64,000 bases of DNA from a bacterium (Candidatus Blackallbacteria) CG13_big_fil_rev_8_21_14_2_50_49_14 (GCA_002783405.1 PFGG01000011.1:69434-133433), one strand, 5' to 3'. Positions 17,939-27,825 are shown, counted from the stretch's first letter. Notes: generated from the sequence alone by a model not told the origin. Numbers and translations are program-made.

Positions 17939-19012
17939 GGTCGGTAAGTTGAAATGTATTGAAAGAGAGGGCCAGGTAAATAAACAAAGATGTTGATCAG
18001 AAAAACATGAAAGATACGAAACATTTCCCTGTTTTTCCTGACTGATACTCACACCCAATCCCAATCCAAAATCCAGACTGAATTCTGACATAATCTGCCA
18101 TTCTAACCCCAATCCAGAACGAAGAGAAACATAGGGTGAAAATGGGGGCGCAGAAGAAGTCTCCCCAATACGGGCCACCCCAGTGTATCCAGAAGTTTCC
18201 GTATACAGATTGAAGCCTAACTGACGGGGATATAAATAATATCGCCCAGCCAAACCAGCCCCATAGGTTACGTTGGAATTGGTTCTCAAAAAAGCGCCGA
18301 CTCCCCATTGAGGTTCCATCCATCCGAGCATCCAGTTCTGTGGAATATTAGGTTGATCGTATTCCTGAAAAGGATCAAGGACTACACTCAATTGCAGATT
18401 TCGTGAGAGCTTTGTTTTTTCGCTGGCAAGTTGTTCATAACGCTCCGAGAGCGGCTGAAGTTGATGGAAACCAATTCCCATTTGTATTCTGGGGGTCCAG
18501 GTCCATTCACCTGGATGGGTAAAATTATCCTGAACGACCCCCGCAGAAAGGAGAATACTATTCCCCCCCAAACGAGTGTCAAGACCCACTTGCGAAAACA
18601 AGATACCGCGATTCCCAAAATCAAAAAGTGTATGCTGAAGTTCAAAGTAGAGACGTGAGTAAGCAAAACGCTCAGAAAGAAGAAAAGGAGGCAGATAATA
18701 ACGGTGAGAGAAATAAAACTGAGCGCCGAATAATTCAGCCACAGTAAGTCCAAAGCCCCACTGCCAATTTTCCAACAGAATCCCTACCAGACCAAAACTA
18801 AAATTTAATGGGTAACCACTTTGAAATTCAACTCCCAGTGTCCAAGGTTTCCAAGGCTCGGTACGCAGAGTTTCCAGCTCAGGAGAAATCGGTTCTAATT
18901 CTGCCTGAACAGGGTGAGCCCAGCACAGCCCTAGAATCAGCCCCAAAAGCAGGGCTCTGCGTTGACCTTTCAAGGCACGCGAGGGTTGATTGCAACAGCG
19001 AAAAATGCCCAT
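17804..19012 (-). CDS. Predicted outer-membrane beta-barrel protein
   Basis: 402 residues. A signal peptide with a basic n-region (RALKGQRRA) is followed by a hydrophobic core and a likely cut after VQA (about residue 37). The rest alternates polar and aromatic residues in strands (for example WTLGVEFQSGYPLNFSFGLVG), as in outer-membrane barrels. The last strand, SLSIHFNLP, is followed by a ~45-residue Pro/Gln-rich tail, which is unusual because barrels normally end at the last strand. That tail is encoded antisense to the small membrane protein gene. TTGAGGAAAAAAG precedes the ATG. Function unknown. Confidence 0.7.
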   Translation of the reverse strand: MGIFRCCNQPSRALKGQRRALLLGLILGLCWAHPVQAELEPISPELETLRTEPWKPWTLGVEFQSGYPLNFSFGLVGILLENWQWGFGLTVAELFGAQFYFSHRYYLPPFLLSERFAYSRLYFELQHTLFDFGNRGILFSQVGLDTRLGGNSILLSAGVVQDNFTHPGEWTWTPRIQMGIGFHQLQPLSERYEQLASEKTKLSRNLQLSVVLDPFQEYDQPNIPQNWMLGWMEPQWGVGAFLRTNSNVTYGAGLAGRYYLYPRQLGFNLYTETSGYTGVARIGETSSAPPFSPYVSLRSGLGLEWQIMSEFSLDFGLGLGVSISQEKQGNVSYLSCFSDQHLCLFTWPSLSIHFNLPTSNLAAPVKPAPNPDTQQQAPTQFESQSPPVSLFKIGFEQGHQYD

Positions 19013-19096
19013 CTTTTTTCCTCAATCTCCAGCGAATAGAAATGAGAATAACATGATTTTACTTTTTTGTAAATATATTTTTTGATTGAAGAAAGA

Positions 19097-20890
19097 CTAA
19101 GACCGCTGTAAAGGCACGATCTGAACCTGGTCATTCTCTTGAAAAAGCTCAACCCATTCCAGCTTCTCTAAAATATGACGCTGGGCCTGGTTGCCAAAAA
19201 CAAACTCCACCCCCGGATAGATCAGTTGGGCGTAAACACGGCTGTGGGGGCTTAAACGCACCAGCAGCCGGCTGCCGTTGGGGCTGCCCAACTCACGCAC
19301 GGTCAGGTTCTCTCCGGCTTCAAGGGTGCCTTCACGGCAATAGCCCGGCAAGCCCGTGATCACGATATTTTGACGGGCTTGTAGCTTTGAGTTATAGCAG
19401 CCTTCGCCCAAAATATAAATATTGCCTTGCGAAATCACCTGAGAACCTTGCACATAGCCCAAATAGACATGGCTATAAAGATTTTCAAGCGCAGTCAAAT
19501 CCTGAAGGTATTCGCCCAGCTTGAGCACCCAATCAGAAAAAATTTCGGCATTGACCTCCTTCTGCTCAAGATTGAGCAGATTGGCCAGAACCACCTTCAA
19601 GACCATTACTTTGCGGGGTTGCAATTTTTTCATGCTTTTCAGCAGTTCCCACAGTTTTTCGGCATCCTGTCGCAATTGAGGAAACTGGGTTTTGAGCAGA
19701 TTGATCAGAATCAGCTTATCCGGTCGCTGGGCCAACTGCGGAACGCTCTTTTTTAAATCATGAAAAAGCCGATCCGCCTGCTGCATTTCACTGAGCAAGG
19801 CTTCAACCGAAGGAATCAAACGCATGCTGGCCGTCGTATCGCCTCCTGAGGCAATGTGGCCTTTGACCGTATTGCCATGCACAAAAATCGACTCTTCAGC
19901 TTCCAATTGGGCATGGCTGACCTGGCCTTGAATTTCAATATGCTGGGTAGCCCAGACCTGCGCCAGATCCAGCACATCAGCGGCAATCTGCACACTGCCT
20001 TTGACATCGACAATCGCACCGCGTGTGCCCATGATCGGATCTGAATAGGTCTGACAGGGCCGCACTTTGATATCACGGCCATTAAATGAGGGAATCCCCT
20101 CCAAGCGTGAAAGTGCCTCCAACCCTTCTTTCTGCAGAAGCACGGTGCCATCCACCACCTGTAAAGGCCTAGAGAACTCAGGCCTTGGCAACTTTTGGCC
20201 GAAAATATTGATGCCCTCCCGTTCAAGGTGCCCTGGTATTCGCCTCACCAAAATCTCACCAGCCTTACAGGCTTGCAAGACAGGAAAATGCATCTGAAAA
20301 GGAGCGTTCATCAGAGCCGCTTGGCCCATAACGGGTTCAGGCAAAGCATAGCGTTCCTCTATCCGATCCGCGATAAAAACAGGCGTTTGCCCCTTGGCGA
20401 TACAGACAGGCTCCTGATCCGGCTGGGCGATCAACTGGTCAAGCTGATCTTCTTGGATCCCATAGACAATGGCCTCATGCTGAAGTTCATCTAAAATTTC
20501 ACTGCGAATTTCTTCAAAGGCACTTAAAGGAGCAGATTTTTCTTGAATTTTAATCTGAAGAAAGGGGCTGGGGGGCGTATCTTCCAGTTGATAAAACAGA
20601 CCAGGAGCCTCTTGCTCAATTTTGAGCCAGGCCCGCATCAGGTCGGGAGCTTTGGTCAGGGAGAGGTGATAACGGGGAAAGGTGCGCAAAGGAAGCGTCA
20701 CCCGAATAGAAGTGCGGGAGAAGACCTCCACAGGTTCCTGAATGGGAACCTCATTGACAAAAACCAGAACAGAATCATCAGCCATAATCGTGGCAGCTTG
20801 CCCACCAGGTTGTGGATCCTGGATGTGGATATGGCCATTTTCAATGCTGGCCATTCCATTCATTTCAGGGGATTCCTTTTGCTCTGACAT
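19097..20890 (-). CDS. DUF342 / FapA-like polymer-organising protein
   Basis: 597 residues of the DUF342 (flagellar assembly protein A) family. Recognisable segments are the N-terminal acidic region, the central part with AGEILVRRIPGHLEREGINIFGQ, and the right-handed beta-helix region with IAADVLDLAQVWATQHIEIQG and VHGNTVKGHIASGG. A helical hairpin (about 370-450) interrupts the helix, as is usual. Family members are thought to organise envelope or flagellar structures, but their biochemistry is poorly known. It lies downstream of rpsU on the same strand after a 42-base gap. Confidence 0.8.
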   Translation of the reverse strand: MSEQKESPEMNGMASIENGHIHIQDPQPGGQAATIMADDSVLVFVNEVPIQEPVEVFSRTSIRVTLPLRTFPRYHLSLTKAPDLMRAWLKIEQEAPGLFYQLEDTPPSPFLQIKIQEKSAPLSAFEEIRSEILDELQHEAIVYGIQEDQLDQLIAQPDQEPVCIAKGQTPVFIADRIEERYALPEPVMGQAALMNAPFQMHFPVLQACKAGEILVRRIPGHLEREGINIFGQKLPRPEFSRPLQVVDGTVLLQKEGLEALSRLEGIPSFNGRDIKVRPCQTYSDPIMGTRGAIVDVKGSVQIAADVLDLAQVWATQHIEIQGQVSHAQLEAEESIFVHGNTVKGHIASGGDTTASMRLIPSVEALLSEMQQADRLFHDLKKSVPQLAQRPDKLILINLLKTQFPQLRQDAEKLWELLKSMKKLQPRKVMVLKVVLANLLNLEQKEVNAEIFSDWVLKLGEYLQDLTALENLYSHVYLGYVQGSQVISQGNIYILGEGCYNSKLQARQNIVITGLPGYCREGTLEAGENLTVRELGSPNGSRLLVRLSPHSRVYAQLIYPGVEFVFGNQAQRHILEKLEWVELFQENDQVQIVPLQRS

Positions 20891-20932
20891 AGATTCAGCA
20901 AGGGTGTGGAGCCCTTCTCCCGCAGTGCCAAA

Positions 20933-21133
20933 TTAATAACGTTTCAGCTGTTTTTTCAGCTTTTTCTTGGCACGACGCAAAATTTCTTTGCGTTTTCTTT
21001 GCTTTTTAGCGCTAGGAGGCTCGTAGTAGCGTTTTTCTTTAATTTTACGAAAAACACCGGCACGATTCAGTTTCTTTTTGAGGGTCTTAATCGCCGCATC
21101 AACTTTTCCGTCTTCTACTTCAACTTCCATCAT
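20933..21133 (-). CDS. rpsU: 30S ribosomal protein S21
   Basis: 66 residues, very basic, with the S21 pattern: a short acidic N-terminus (EVEVEDGKVDAAIKTLKKK), then GVFRKIKEKRYYEPPSAKKQRKRK. It binds the 30S platform and helps base-pairing with Shine-Dalgarno sequences. A GTG at 21145 is too close to the strong AGGAGG; the ATG at 21133, or the next one at 21130, is at proper distance and gives the normal length. Driven by its own promoter at 21243. Confidence 0.93.
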   Translation of the reverse strand: MMEVEVEDGKVDAAIKTLKKKLNRAGVFRKIKEKRYYEPPSAKKQRKRKEILRRAKKKLKKQLKRY

Positions 21134-21242
21134 ACCCGCACTCACCTCCTCTCTAAATTCAACTTATTTGACGATACTTTCAGACAGTCTTCCATGCCAC
21201 TTGTTTGAGAGGGGAGAATAATCAGAAAAAGTTCGATACATC

Positions 21243-21271
21243 ATTCTAGCAAAACTTAGGCCTTACGCCAA
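21243..21271 (-). promoter_or_regulatory. Promoter of rpsU
   Basis: Read on the minus strand: TTGGCG, a 17-base spacer, then TAGAAT, with TG one base before the -10 (extended -10). It lies just after the lgt stop and gives a leader of about 100 bases before rpsU. Confidence 0.7.
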
Positions 21272-21298
21272 GAACACAGGCTCATTGATTGCCAAAAT

Positions 21299-22174
21299 TT
21301 AAGAGGCAGATTCTGAAGCTGCAGGGGGCTCAGTCGGCACGCCATCGCTTGAAAGCGCCACGGTTTCAGGTTTGGATTTTTGAAGATTGAAGAAAATCAG
21401 CATCAAAAGCCCGCCGAGAATCATGGGCAGACAAAGCAGCATGCCCATCGTCAACCAGCCCCCGTAAAGATAGCCCAGTTGAGGATCTGGAATGCGAGTA
21501 AATTCAATCACAGAACGGGCCAGACCATAACCCAGCAGAAAAATGCCGCCCAAACTGCCATCTTTTAAATTTTTGGCAGTACGAAAAACCAGCCAAAGCA
21601 CAGCAAAAAGTAAAAAGCCTTCAAGTCCGGCTTCATACAATTGCGTGGGGTGGCGAGGAATATTTCCACCGCCCGTGGCATTGAAGATCACGCCCCAATT
21701 GCCGCCCGTGGGTTTGCCCCATAATTCGCCATTGATAAAATTGCCTATCCGACCCAAACCCAGCCCCAAAGGAGCAGGCACAGCCACAATATCCAGCATT
21801 CTGGCCAAAGGTATCTTTTTCATGCGGGCATATATCACGATCGCAAGAATACTGCCAATCAAGCCGCCATGAAAAGACATGCCGCCCTGCCAGACCATTA
21901 GAATTTCCCACGGTTTTTTGAGATACATGGGAAGGTTATAAAACAGAACATAGCCCAAACGGCCGCCCAAAATGACCCCAAAGAAGGCATAGGTTAAAAA
22001 ATCCATGGCATCGTCACGGTTAAAACCCATTTCCAAATAGCGGGGATTGCGGGAAATCAGCAAATAAGTCAAAGCAAAGCCCAAGAGGTACATCATAGCG
22101 TACCAACGGGGCTCCAAAGGGCCTATTTTAAAGATGACAGGGTTGAGGTTGTGGGTATAAATCCAGTTTGGCAT
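21299..22174 (-). CDS. lgt: Prolipoprotein diacylglyceryl transferase
   Basis: 291 residues, the same length as the E. coli enzyme. It attaches diacylglycerol to lipobox cysteines at the inner membrane and so serves the many lipoproteins of this window. About seven hydrophobic helices are visible. Conserved sites: the FHGGLIG loop with H102, the Lgt signature GRIGNFINGE with R142 and E150, and RHPTQLYE. The ATG has no strong ribosome-binding site. Divergent from the diguanylate cyclase gene. Confidence 0.97.
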   Translation of the reverse strand: MPNWIYTHNLNPVIFKIGPLEPRWYAMMYLLGFALTYLLISRNPRYLEMGFNRDDAMDFLTYAFFGVILGGRLGYVLFYNLPMYLKKPWEILMVWQGGMSFHGGLIGSILAIVIYARMKKIPLARMLDIVAVPAPLGLGLGRIGNFINGELWGKPTGGNWGVIFNATGGGNIPRHPTQLYEAGLEGFLLFAVLWLVFRTAKNLKDGSLGGIFLLGYGLARSVIEFTRIPDPQLGYLYGGWLTMGMLLCLPMILGGLLMLIFFNLQKSKPETVALSSDGVPTEPPAASESAS

Positions 22175-22211
22175 TTGTATCTACTCGCAATATTAGGCTA
22201 GAATAATACCA
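22175..22211. promoter_or_regulatory. Overlapping divergent promoters of lgt and the GGDEF gene
   Basis: Plus strand: TTGTAT (22175-22180), an 18-base spacer, TAGAAT (22199-22204), pointing to the gene at 22238. Minus strand: extended -10 TGGTATTAT (22203-22211) pointing to lgt. The two -10 boxes overlap by two bases, so the promoters should compete. Confidence 0.5.
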
Positions 22212-22237
22212 CATCACGCATTGAAACTCGAAGTTAA

Positions 22238-25200
22238 ATGGGCCAAGATACCGAGCTAGGGCAAACCAGTCAGCGCTTTTCCCCCGTCAGGGCAGAGCGT
22301 TTTTATTTCTGGTCGGTTGTGCTTTGGGGACTGTTTATTCTTGGCTTTACCTATCACCAAACCCCCCATTTCTGGTCGATCAATGGCTGGGATTTTGTTG
22401 TTTTCGCAGTGCTCAGCATTATGGCAGAACAAACCTATGTCACCTTGCCACATGGCAGCAAAATTTCCGCAAGTTTTTCAGTACTTTTAACCGCCCTGCT
22501 TTTATTTAATGCCCCGATCGTGATTTTGCTGGCCTCCATGGGCAATCTTTTTACTGTTCTGTTTGTTCAGCGCCGCAGTTGGGATATCGCCGTTTTCAAT
22601 ATGGGGCAATACGCTCTGACTTACGGTCTGGCGGGCATGGTTCTGATCACCGTGCATACCCGGATCGAAAATATCCTGCTGGATTTGCCCCTCTTGCATA
22701 TGTTGGTTTCGGCAGGAGCTGCCACCCTGACCTATTTGCTGGTCAATATTCCGATCGTCAATGGTTTTGTGGCGATTAAAAGCAGGCCCGGCCTGACCTG
22801 GCGAGGCTTTTTTAAATCACTTTTGATTTTCCAGGAAGACAAAGTCGAAATCACCCAAACCCTGTTCTTTTTCCCGATTGCCGTCATGGTGGCCTCTTTT
22901 TATCAGCGTGACCACAATCTTGTCATTTTGGGCATCCTCATGGCCCTGATTTTAGGCGGGCTAAAATTTATTGAGCAACGACGTCGCATGGAAGAGCAAA
23001 ACGATAAGCTGCGTACCCTCTATGAAATGACCAAAGAATTGGGTGAATTTATTCTGCATGAAGCAGATGTAGAGCTTACCCACAAGGACCTTTTCCAGAA
23101 TTTACTCAAACAAAGCAATTACCAACAGATCTCGCGTTTTATTCCCAATCAGCGCTGTTCAATTTACAAGGTCGAACAACTGGGAGAAGACCGACGTATT
23201 GTGCACGAAATTTCAGATCGGATTCCTGAACCTGAAAAGAACTTCCACCTCGAGGACGAAGGCCCGCTTCAGGACATGGTTCACAGCAAACAAGGGGTCA
23301 TTCTGAATCATCTGGGACATTTACATTTGCCCTATGTGCTTTGGAAAAAAGCCTATAAAGCGTTTATAGCCCAACCCATTCTGGTCGATGATGAAGTGGC
23401 CTATCTGCTCGTTTTATTCAGAGAACATTTAGAGCCCTTCGATACAGGCGATGAGCGCATGTTGAAACTGCTGATTAAACCGCTTGAAATTACCCTCAAG
23501 AATATTCAGCTGCGCATGAAAATTCAGGATCAGGCGATTAAAGACGGCCTGATGGGGGTCTTTAATCATCGCTATCTCAAAAACAAAATGGAAGAAGAAC
23601 TTTCACGCGCCAAACGCTATAAAAAACCGCTTTCACTGATCATCTCAGATGTTGACTATTTTAAAAAATTCAACGATACCCATGGCCATCTGCTGGGAGA
23701 CCGGGTTCTCAAAGAGATCGCCGTGATTCTGCAGGATTCAGTGCGTGAAACAGATATTGTCGCTCGCTATGGCGGGGAAGAATTGGCGATTCTTTTGCCC
23801 GAAACGCCGCTCAAAGCAGCCTGTGAAGTAGCTGAAAGAATTCGTCGCAATGTGGCCCAATTTGCCTTTACAGGCAAAGACAACCAAACCGTTTCGCTCT
23901 CTTTGAGTATGGGGGTAACCTGCACCGATGAGGATATGGATCTTCAGGTTTCTGAATTGATTGTCCGCGCCGACACGGCCCTGTATAAGGCCAAAAATCA
24001 AGGCCGCAACCAGATTTCTCAAGCCATGGTCGAGCAGGGCAAACTGATCATTGAAACCTATTCACGGGGAGCTTCACCCAGCCCCGCCGATGCAGTGGTA
24101 GCTGTGCAGGTTGATTTGCGTCCTGAAACCCGACAGCTTTGGTTAGAAGCCCTTAACAAAGGCGAAAAAGACCTGATTGAAGAACTGAACCTCTTTATCC
24201 AAGCTCAAGCCGATTTAAAACCCGTCTACCTGGGATATTTTCAACACAAACTGATTCCCCAACTGCCTGAGCTTTTCCGCTTATTTGTTCAAACCCCGCA
24301 TGTTCAAGGCAATCAACATAACTGGGATGAAACCCTCACCCAAGCACTTCAGGTTTGGAAAACCCGACTGGGAAATAAACTTCAACACAGAGAACATGTC
24401 TTGTTACTCAATGAGCTCTGCCTGCTGGCCTATCGTCATTTTATTGAACAGGCCCTTGAGCTCTCAATGGGTGAGTCTGAAAAGAAACATATTTTTGAAA
24501 TTTGCTACGCCTTTTTCAGAGAGGTCAGCTTGGTTTTGCTACAAACCTCCTGTGAATATCTGGAAGAACAGCGTTCGCAAACCCAGCATCTGCTCGAAGC
24601 GATCCGTGGCCTGAATCATTTTCAAACCGGCCAAAGCAGTCTCGAAGAAACGCTCACCCAAATTCTGCCCCAGGTGCATCAAACCCTGCCCCAAGCGGAA
24701 GGGGTATTGCTCGCCTTCCCCGACAGTGTTTCAGGCCAATATCTGACACGGGTGATGTTGGGGGCCAATCCCCGAGCCATTGCTGCGCTTCAGAACCAAT
24801 TGGCATTTCGCTGGCCCCTGCCGGGTGCTTCACCCCGACAGGTTTTTGAAAGTCAAGATCCTGAAACCTGGGGTTCGGCCAAAACCTTGCTCGAACAACA
24901 CCTGCCGGGGATTCAATCGATTGTTTTCAGACCGATTACCCATGAACGGGAAGTCAAAGCGATCTTAATCTTATTGATGAATCAACCCGTACAGCTTTCC
25001 AACCGTCAATTGCGTTGGCTCAAAACCTTTGCTGAAGAATTTTCGTTTGCCCTCGTGAACCGCCACCAGGTTCAGGAGCTTGAATTCAGGATTGTACGTG
25101 TCTTGAAGCAAATGGTGGATATCTTTGAATCCGGAGCTTCGCCCTGGCGCTTTCATTCTGAACGTGTCAGTTCATTGGCGGGACGCCTGGCCCATAAATT

Positions 25201-25618
25201 GGATCTGCCCCTGCATGAACAACAGCAATTGAGAGAACTTGCCTATTTACACAATCTGGGTCAATTGGTCAGTGCGCCCAGAGAACAAAACCGATCTGCT
25301 GAAAACTGGAATGATATGCAGCATGTGCTGCTGGGCAGTCGCATTATTGAGTCTATTCAGCATTTACAAGCTCTGGCACCCGCCATTCGCCATTTTGCTG
25401 AGCATTGGGATGGCAGTGGTTTTCCAGATGGGCTGGCAGGCACGCAAATTCCGCTCTATGCGCGTATTATTGGGCTGGCCAACGCCTATGAAAGAACCCT
25501 GCAAACGTCTGAATCTTCACAGCAGGCGGTTGAATCCCTGCTCAAAACTGGCTATTATGATCCCAGTCTGTGCACCCTTCTGAAAGATATGGTTGAAGCT
25601 GATGAAGTTAAAATATAA
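22238..25618 (+). CDS. Membrane diguanylate cyclase with degenerate HD-GYP domain
   Basis: 1126 residues. The first ~245 hold about six to seven hydrophobic helices, then comes a GAF-like region (255-425). The GGDEF domain (about 430-590) has the active form RYGGEEL (GGEEL at 512-516) and an inhibitory-site motif RETD (503-506) at the correct five-residue distance. The following region (600-965) is helical with a second GAF-like part. The C-terminal HD-GYP-like domain reads HSERV (973), HN rather than HD (1005-1006), HWDGSGFP (1056 on), and ANAYE where D is expected. So c-di-GMP synthesis is likely while hydrolysis is doubtful. The sensed signal is unknown. Confidence 0.88.
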   Translation: MGQDTELGQTSQRFSPVRAERFYFWSVVLWGLFILGFTYHQTPHFWSINGWDFVVFAVLSIMAEQTYVTLPHGSKISASFSVLLTALLLFNAPIVILLASMGNLFTVLFVQRRSWDIAVFNMGQYALTYGLAGMVLITVHTRIENILLDLPLLHMLVSAGAATLTYLLVNIPIVNGFVAIKSRPGLTWRGFFKSLLIFQEDKVEITQTLFFFPIAVMVASFYQRDHNLVILGILMALILGGLKFIEQRRRMEEQNDKLRTLYEMTKELGEFILHEADVELTHKDLFQNLLKQSNYQQISRFIPNQRCSIYKVEQLGEDRRIVHEISDRIPEPEKNFHLEDEGPLQDMVHSKQGVILNHLGHLHLPYVLWKKAYKAFIAQPILVDDEVAYLLVLFREHLEPFDTGDERMLKLLIKPLEITLKNIQLRMKIQDQAIKDGLMGVFNHRYLKNKMEEELSRAKRYKKPLSLIISDVDYFKKFNDTHGHLLGDRVLKEIAVILQDSVRETDIVARYGGEELAILLPETPLKAACEVAERIRRNVAQFAFTGKDNQTVSLSLSMGVTCTDEDMDLQVSELIVRADTALYKAKNQGRNQISQAMVEQGKLIIETYSRGASPSPADAVVAVQVDLRPETRQLWLEALNKGEKDLIEELNLFIQAQADLKPVYLGYFQHKLIPQLPELFRLFVQTPHVQGNQHNWDETLTQALQVWKTRLGNKLQHREHVLLLNELCLLAYRHFIEQALELSMGESEKKHIFEICYAFFREVSLVLLQTSCEYLEEQRSQTQHLLEAIRGLNHFQTGQSSLEETLTQILPQVHQTLPQAEGVLLAFPDSVSGQYLTRVMLGANPRAIAALQNQLAFRWPLPGASPRQVFESQDPETWGSAKTLLEQHLPGIQSIVFRPITHEREVKAILILLMNQPVQLSNRQLRWLKTFAEEFSFALVNRHQVQELEFRIVRVLKQMVDIFESGASPWRFHSERVSSLAGRLAHKLDLPLHEQQQLRELAYLHNLGQLVSAPREQNRSAENWNDMQHVLLGSRIIESIQHLQALAPAIRHFAEHWDGSGFPDGLAGTQIPLYARIIGLANAYERTLQTSESSQQAVESLLKTGYYDPSLCTLLKDMVEADEVKI

Positions 25619-27032
25619 ATGGTTTTTACCGGCACTTATGGTCTCTTTGCAATGGAATCTCAGTTTGTCTGCGCAAGCAGATGTCTCTACATTTCTCAAA
25701 CTTTCGCGCGATCCCAGCGCCCAGAGAACCTTTACCAACCGTGTGGTTGAAAGCGTCAAAAACTGGTCAGCCCAAAACAGCCCCGTCTCAGCGGCTCAAC
25801 TGGAAGACACGCGCCTGGCCTTTAATTTTTTACCCCGCAACCCCATTCTGCGCCAAAAACTTGCAGAAATGCTTGAAAGCCAGTTGAACACAGGCCTCAG
25901 CCCCCAGGAAACAGAGCTGATTCAAACTGAATTACTCAATCTTGAACCCCGCAACGAAGCGCTGCGTCTGGCCTTGTCTAAACTGCTTTACAGCAAGCAT
26001 GGCAAAGCCAGCCCTGCCCAAATCAAGCACAGCCATACTCTGATTAATGATGCCTTCAATCTCTGGGATGAACAGAAATACGACGCTGCTCTGCGCTTGT
26101 TTCGTCAGGCTCAATTGTCTGAATCCTCAGAGTTTGCCGTTCTTTTGGCGATGCATTTAAGAGATCGGGGACAAATTGCAGAGGCCCGCAGCATTCTCGA
26201 GAAACAAAGTGCCGCTCCCGATTATTTAAACATGCGCCAAGGCATGCTGAAACGCATGCAGAGGGCCGAAAACAGTTTGAAAGGGGCTCCTTCTGAGAGC
26301 GAAAAGACAGCTGCACAATTGGAGCTTGGACAAATTCAGGCGGCTGAAAGCGCTTGGAAAAATCTGCCCGATTCGGATCTAAAACATTGGCTCAAGGCCA
26401 AACTGCTTGAAAAACAAGCCCGTTATCACGAGGCTGCCGTTCAATACCAGGGATATTACCGTATGAAATGGGGAAAAGCCTTTCCTGATTTAATGCCCGT
26501 GGTCTATAAAGTGCAATTGGAAGACCTCAACTCCCTCGATCTCGTGGCATTAAAATTTCGCAGCTCTCCCGATTTAATCCGTCAGGTCAATGAGGGCCTG
26601 GATCAGGATTGGCTCGAAACCTATCGCATGGTGGTGGTTCCCATGCCCCGGCATGGTTTTTCCTGGCCCACCGTTGGCTATGTTTCCTCTCATTTTGGCT
26701 ACCGTTTACACCCCATTCGCGCCACCTGGCGACTCCACGAGGGCGTCGATATTGAAACACTGCCAGGCATCGCGGCTTCTGCAGCCAGCTCAGGTCAAGT
26801 GATTCAAAGCGCCTATGATAAAGAATGCGGCAATATGATTCGCATGCAACATGCTCCCCAATTGCAGACGGTGTATTGTCATGGCGAAAAACTGCTGGTT
26901 CCCAAAGGCAAAGCCGTCAGTATGGGACAAGCCCTGATGATCACCGGAAATACCGGCGCGAGTGCCAGCAACCATCTCCACTTCGCCGTGCGTTGGCAGG
27001 GCCAGTATACCGATCCCATGGATTGGCTTTAG
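25602..27032 (+). CDS. M23-family peptidase (LytM/NlpD-type) with helical repeats
   Basis: 476 residues. A signal peptide ends near SAQA (about residue 26). Residues 30-300 are helical, TPR-like (for example LWDEQKYDAALRLFRQAQL). A LysM-like stretch (LDLVALKFRSSPDLIRQVNEG) precedes the M23 domain: SHFGYRLHPI, zinc ligands H and D in HEGVD, YCHGEKL, and HLHF. All metal ligands are present, so it likely cuts peptidoglycan. The ATG overlaps the end of the cyclase gene by 17 bases; an upstream TTG is possible. Confidence 0.9.
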   Translation: MKLKYKWFLPALMVSLQWNLSLSAQADVSTFLKLSRDPSAQRTFTNRVVESVKNWSAQNSPVSAAQLEDTRLAFNFLPRNPILRQKLAEMLESQLNTGLSPQETELIQTELLNLEPRNEALRLALSKLLYSKHGKASPAQIKHSHTLINDAFNLWDEQKYDAALRLFRQAQLSESSEFAVLLAMHLRDRGQIAEARSILEKQSAAPDYLNMRQGMLKRMQRAENSLKGAPSESEKTAAQLELGQIQAAESAWKNLPDSDLKHWLKAKLLEKQARYHEAAVQYQGYYRMKWGKAFPDLMPVVYKVQLEDLNSLDLVALKFRSSPDLIRQVNEGLDQDWLETYRMVVVPMPRHGFSWPTVGYVSSHFGYRLHPIRATWRLHEGVDIETLPGIAASAASSGQVIQSAYDKECGNMIRMQHAPQLQTVYCHGEKLLVPKGKAVSMGQALMITGNTGASASNHLHFAVRWQGQYTDPMDWL

Positions 27033-27039
27033 GCCGCGA

Positions 27040-27825
27040 ATGCGTTTTTATCAAGCGGCGACGCTTGGGTTGATTCAAGGCATCACTGAGTTTTTACCTG
27101 TTAGCAGCACCGCCCATCTGATCAGCCTGCCCCGCCTCTGGGGCTGGCAACGACCAGGCCTCAGTTTTGATACTTCCTTACATCTGGGCACCCTCTTGGC
27201 CACAGGCCTCTACCTGCGTCAAGATTTCAAACGTATTCTGGAAAGCTTGCAAAAACCCTTGCCCCAAAATGAGGTCTTTGATTTATTCTTGAGCAGTCTG
27301 CCCGCAGGTTTGGCAGGACTTTTGCTTGAAAAACGGATTGAAAAATATTTACGTTCAACCCAAACCCTGTCCTGGGGCATTCTGATCGGGGCCCTGTTTA
27401 TGGCCTGGGCAGATGCCCAAAAGCAAGCCCAGCCTTTAAAGCAGCCGACCCGCCTGAGCCGATTCTTAACAGGAAGCAGTCAGGCTTTGGCACTCTTTCC
27501 TGGCATTTCACGCTCAGGTGTAACGCTGGCAACAGGGTTGGCCTGTGGCCTGGAACGCGCCCTGGCTGCGCGAGAGTCCTTTTTAATTGGGTTTCCGATT
27601 ATTACTGCCGCCGGACTTTTCAAACTCAAGGATTTTGTCAAAAATCCCCCCAACGCCAAAGAACTGGGGCTCTTGGCCACAGCTTTGGCAAGTGCCAGCT
27701 TGAGTGGATATTTTTGTTTGAAGCTTTTGCTGCGTTTTCTTGAACAAAACAGCCTGAAACCCTTTGTCTTGTACCGCCTGGGCTTGACACTTTTTCTACT
27801 CAGCCAGAAAAGCAGCGAGATCTGA
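27040..27825 (+). CDS. uppP: Undecaprenyl-diphosphate phosphatase
   Basis: 261 residues, multi-spanning. It recycles the lipid carrier for cell-wall synthesis. Signature motifs QGITEFLPVSSTAHL near the N-terminus and FPGISRSG in the second half are both intact. The start, seven bases after the M23 gene stop, is chosen because the protein aligns from its first residues. It forms a cell-wall pair with the M23 peptidase upstream. Confidence 0.96.
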   Translation: MRFYQAATLGLIQGITEFLPVSSTAHLISLPRLWGWQRPGLSFDTSLHLGTLLATGLYLRQDFKRILESLQKPLPQNEVFDLFLSSLPAGLAGLLLEKRIEKYLRSTQTLSWGILIGALFMAWADAQKQAQPLKQPTRLSRFLTGSSQALALFPGISRSGVTLATGLACGLERALAARESFLIGFPIITAAGLFKLKDFVKNPPNAKELGLLATALASASLSGYFCLKLLLRFLEQNSLKPFVLYRLGLTLFLLSQKSSEI

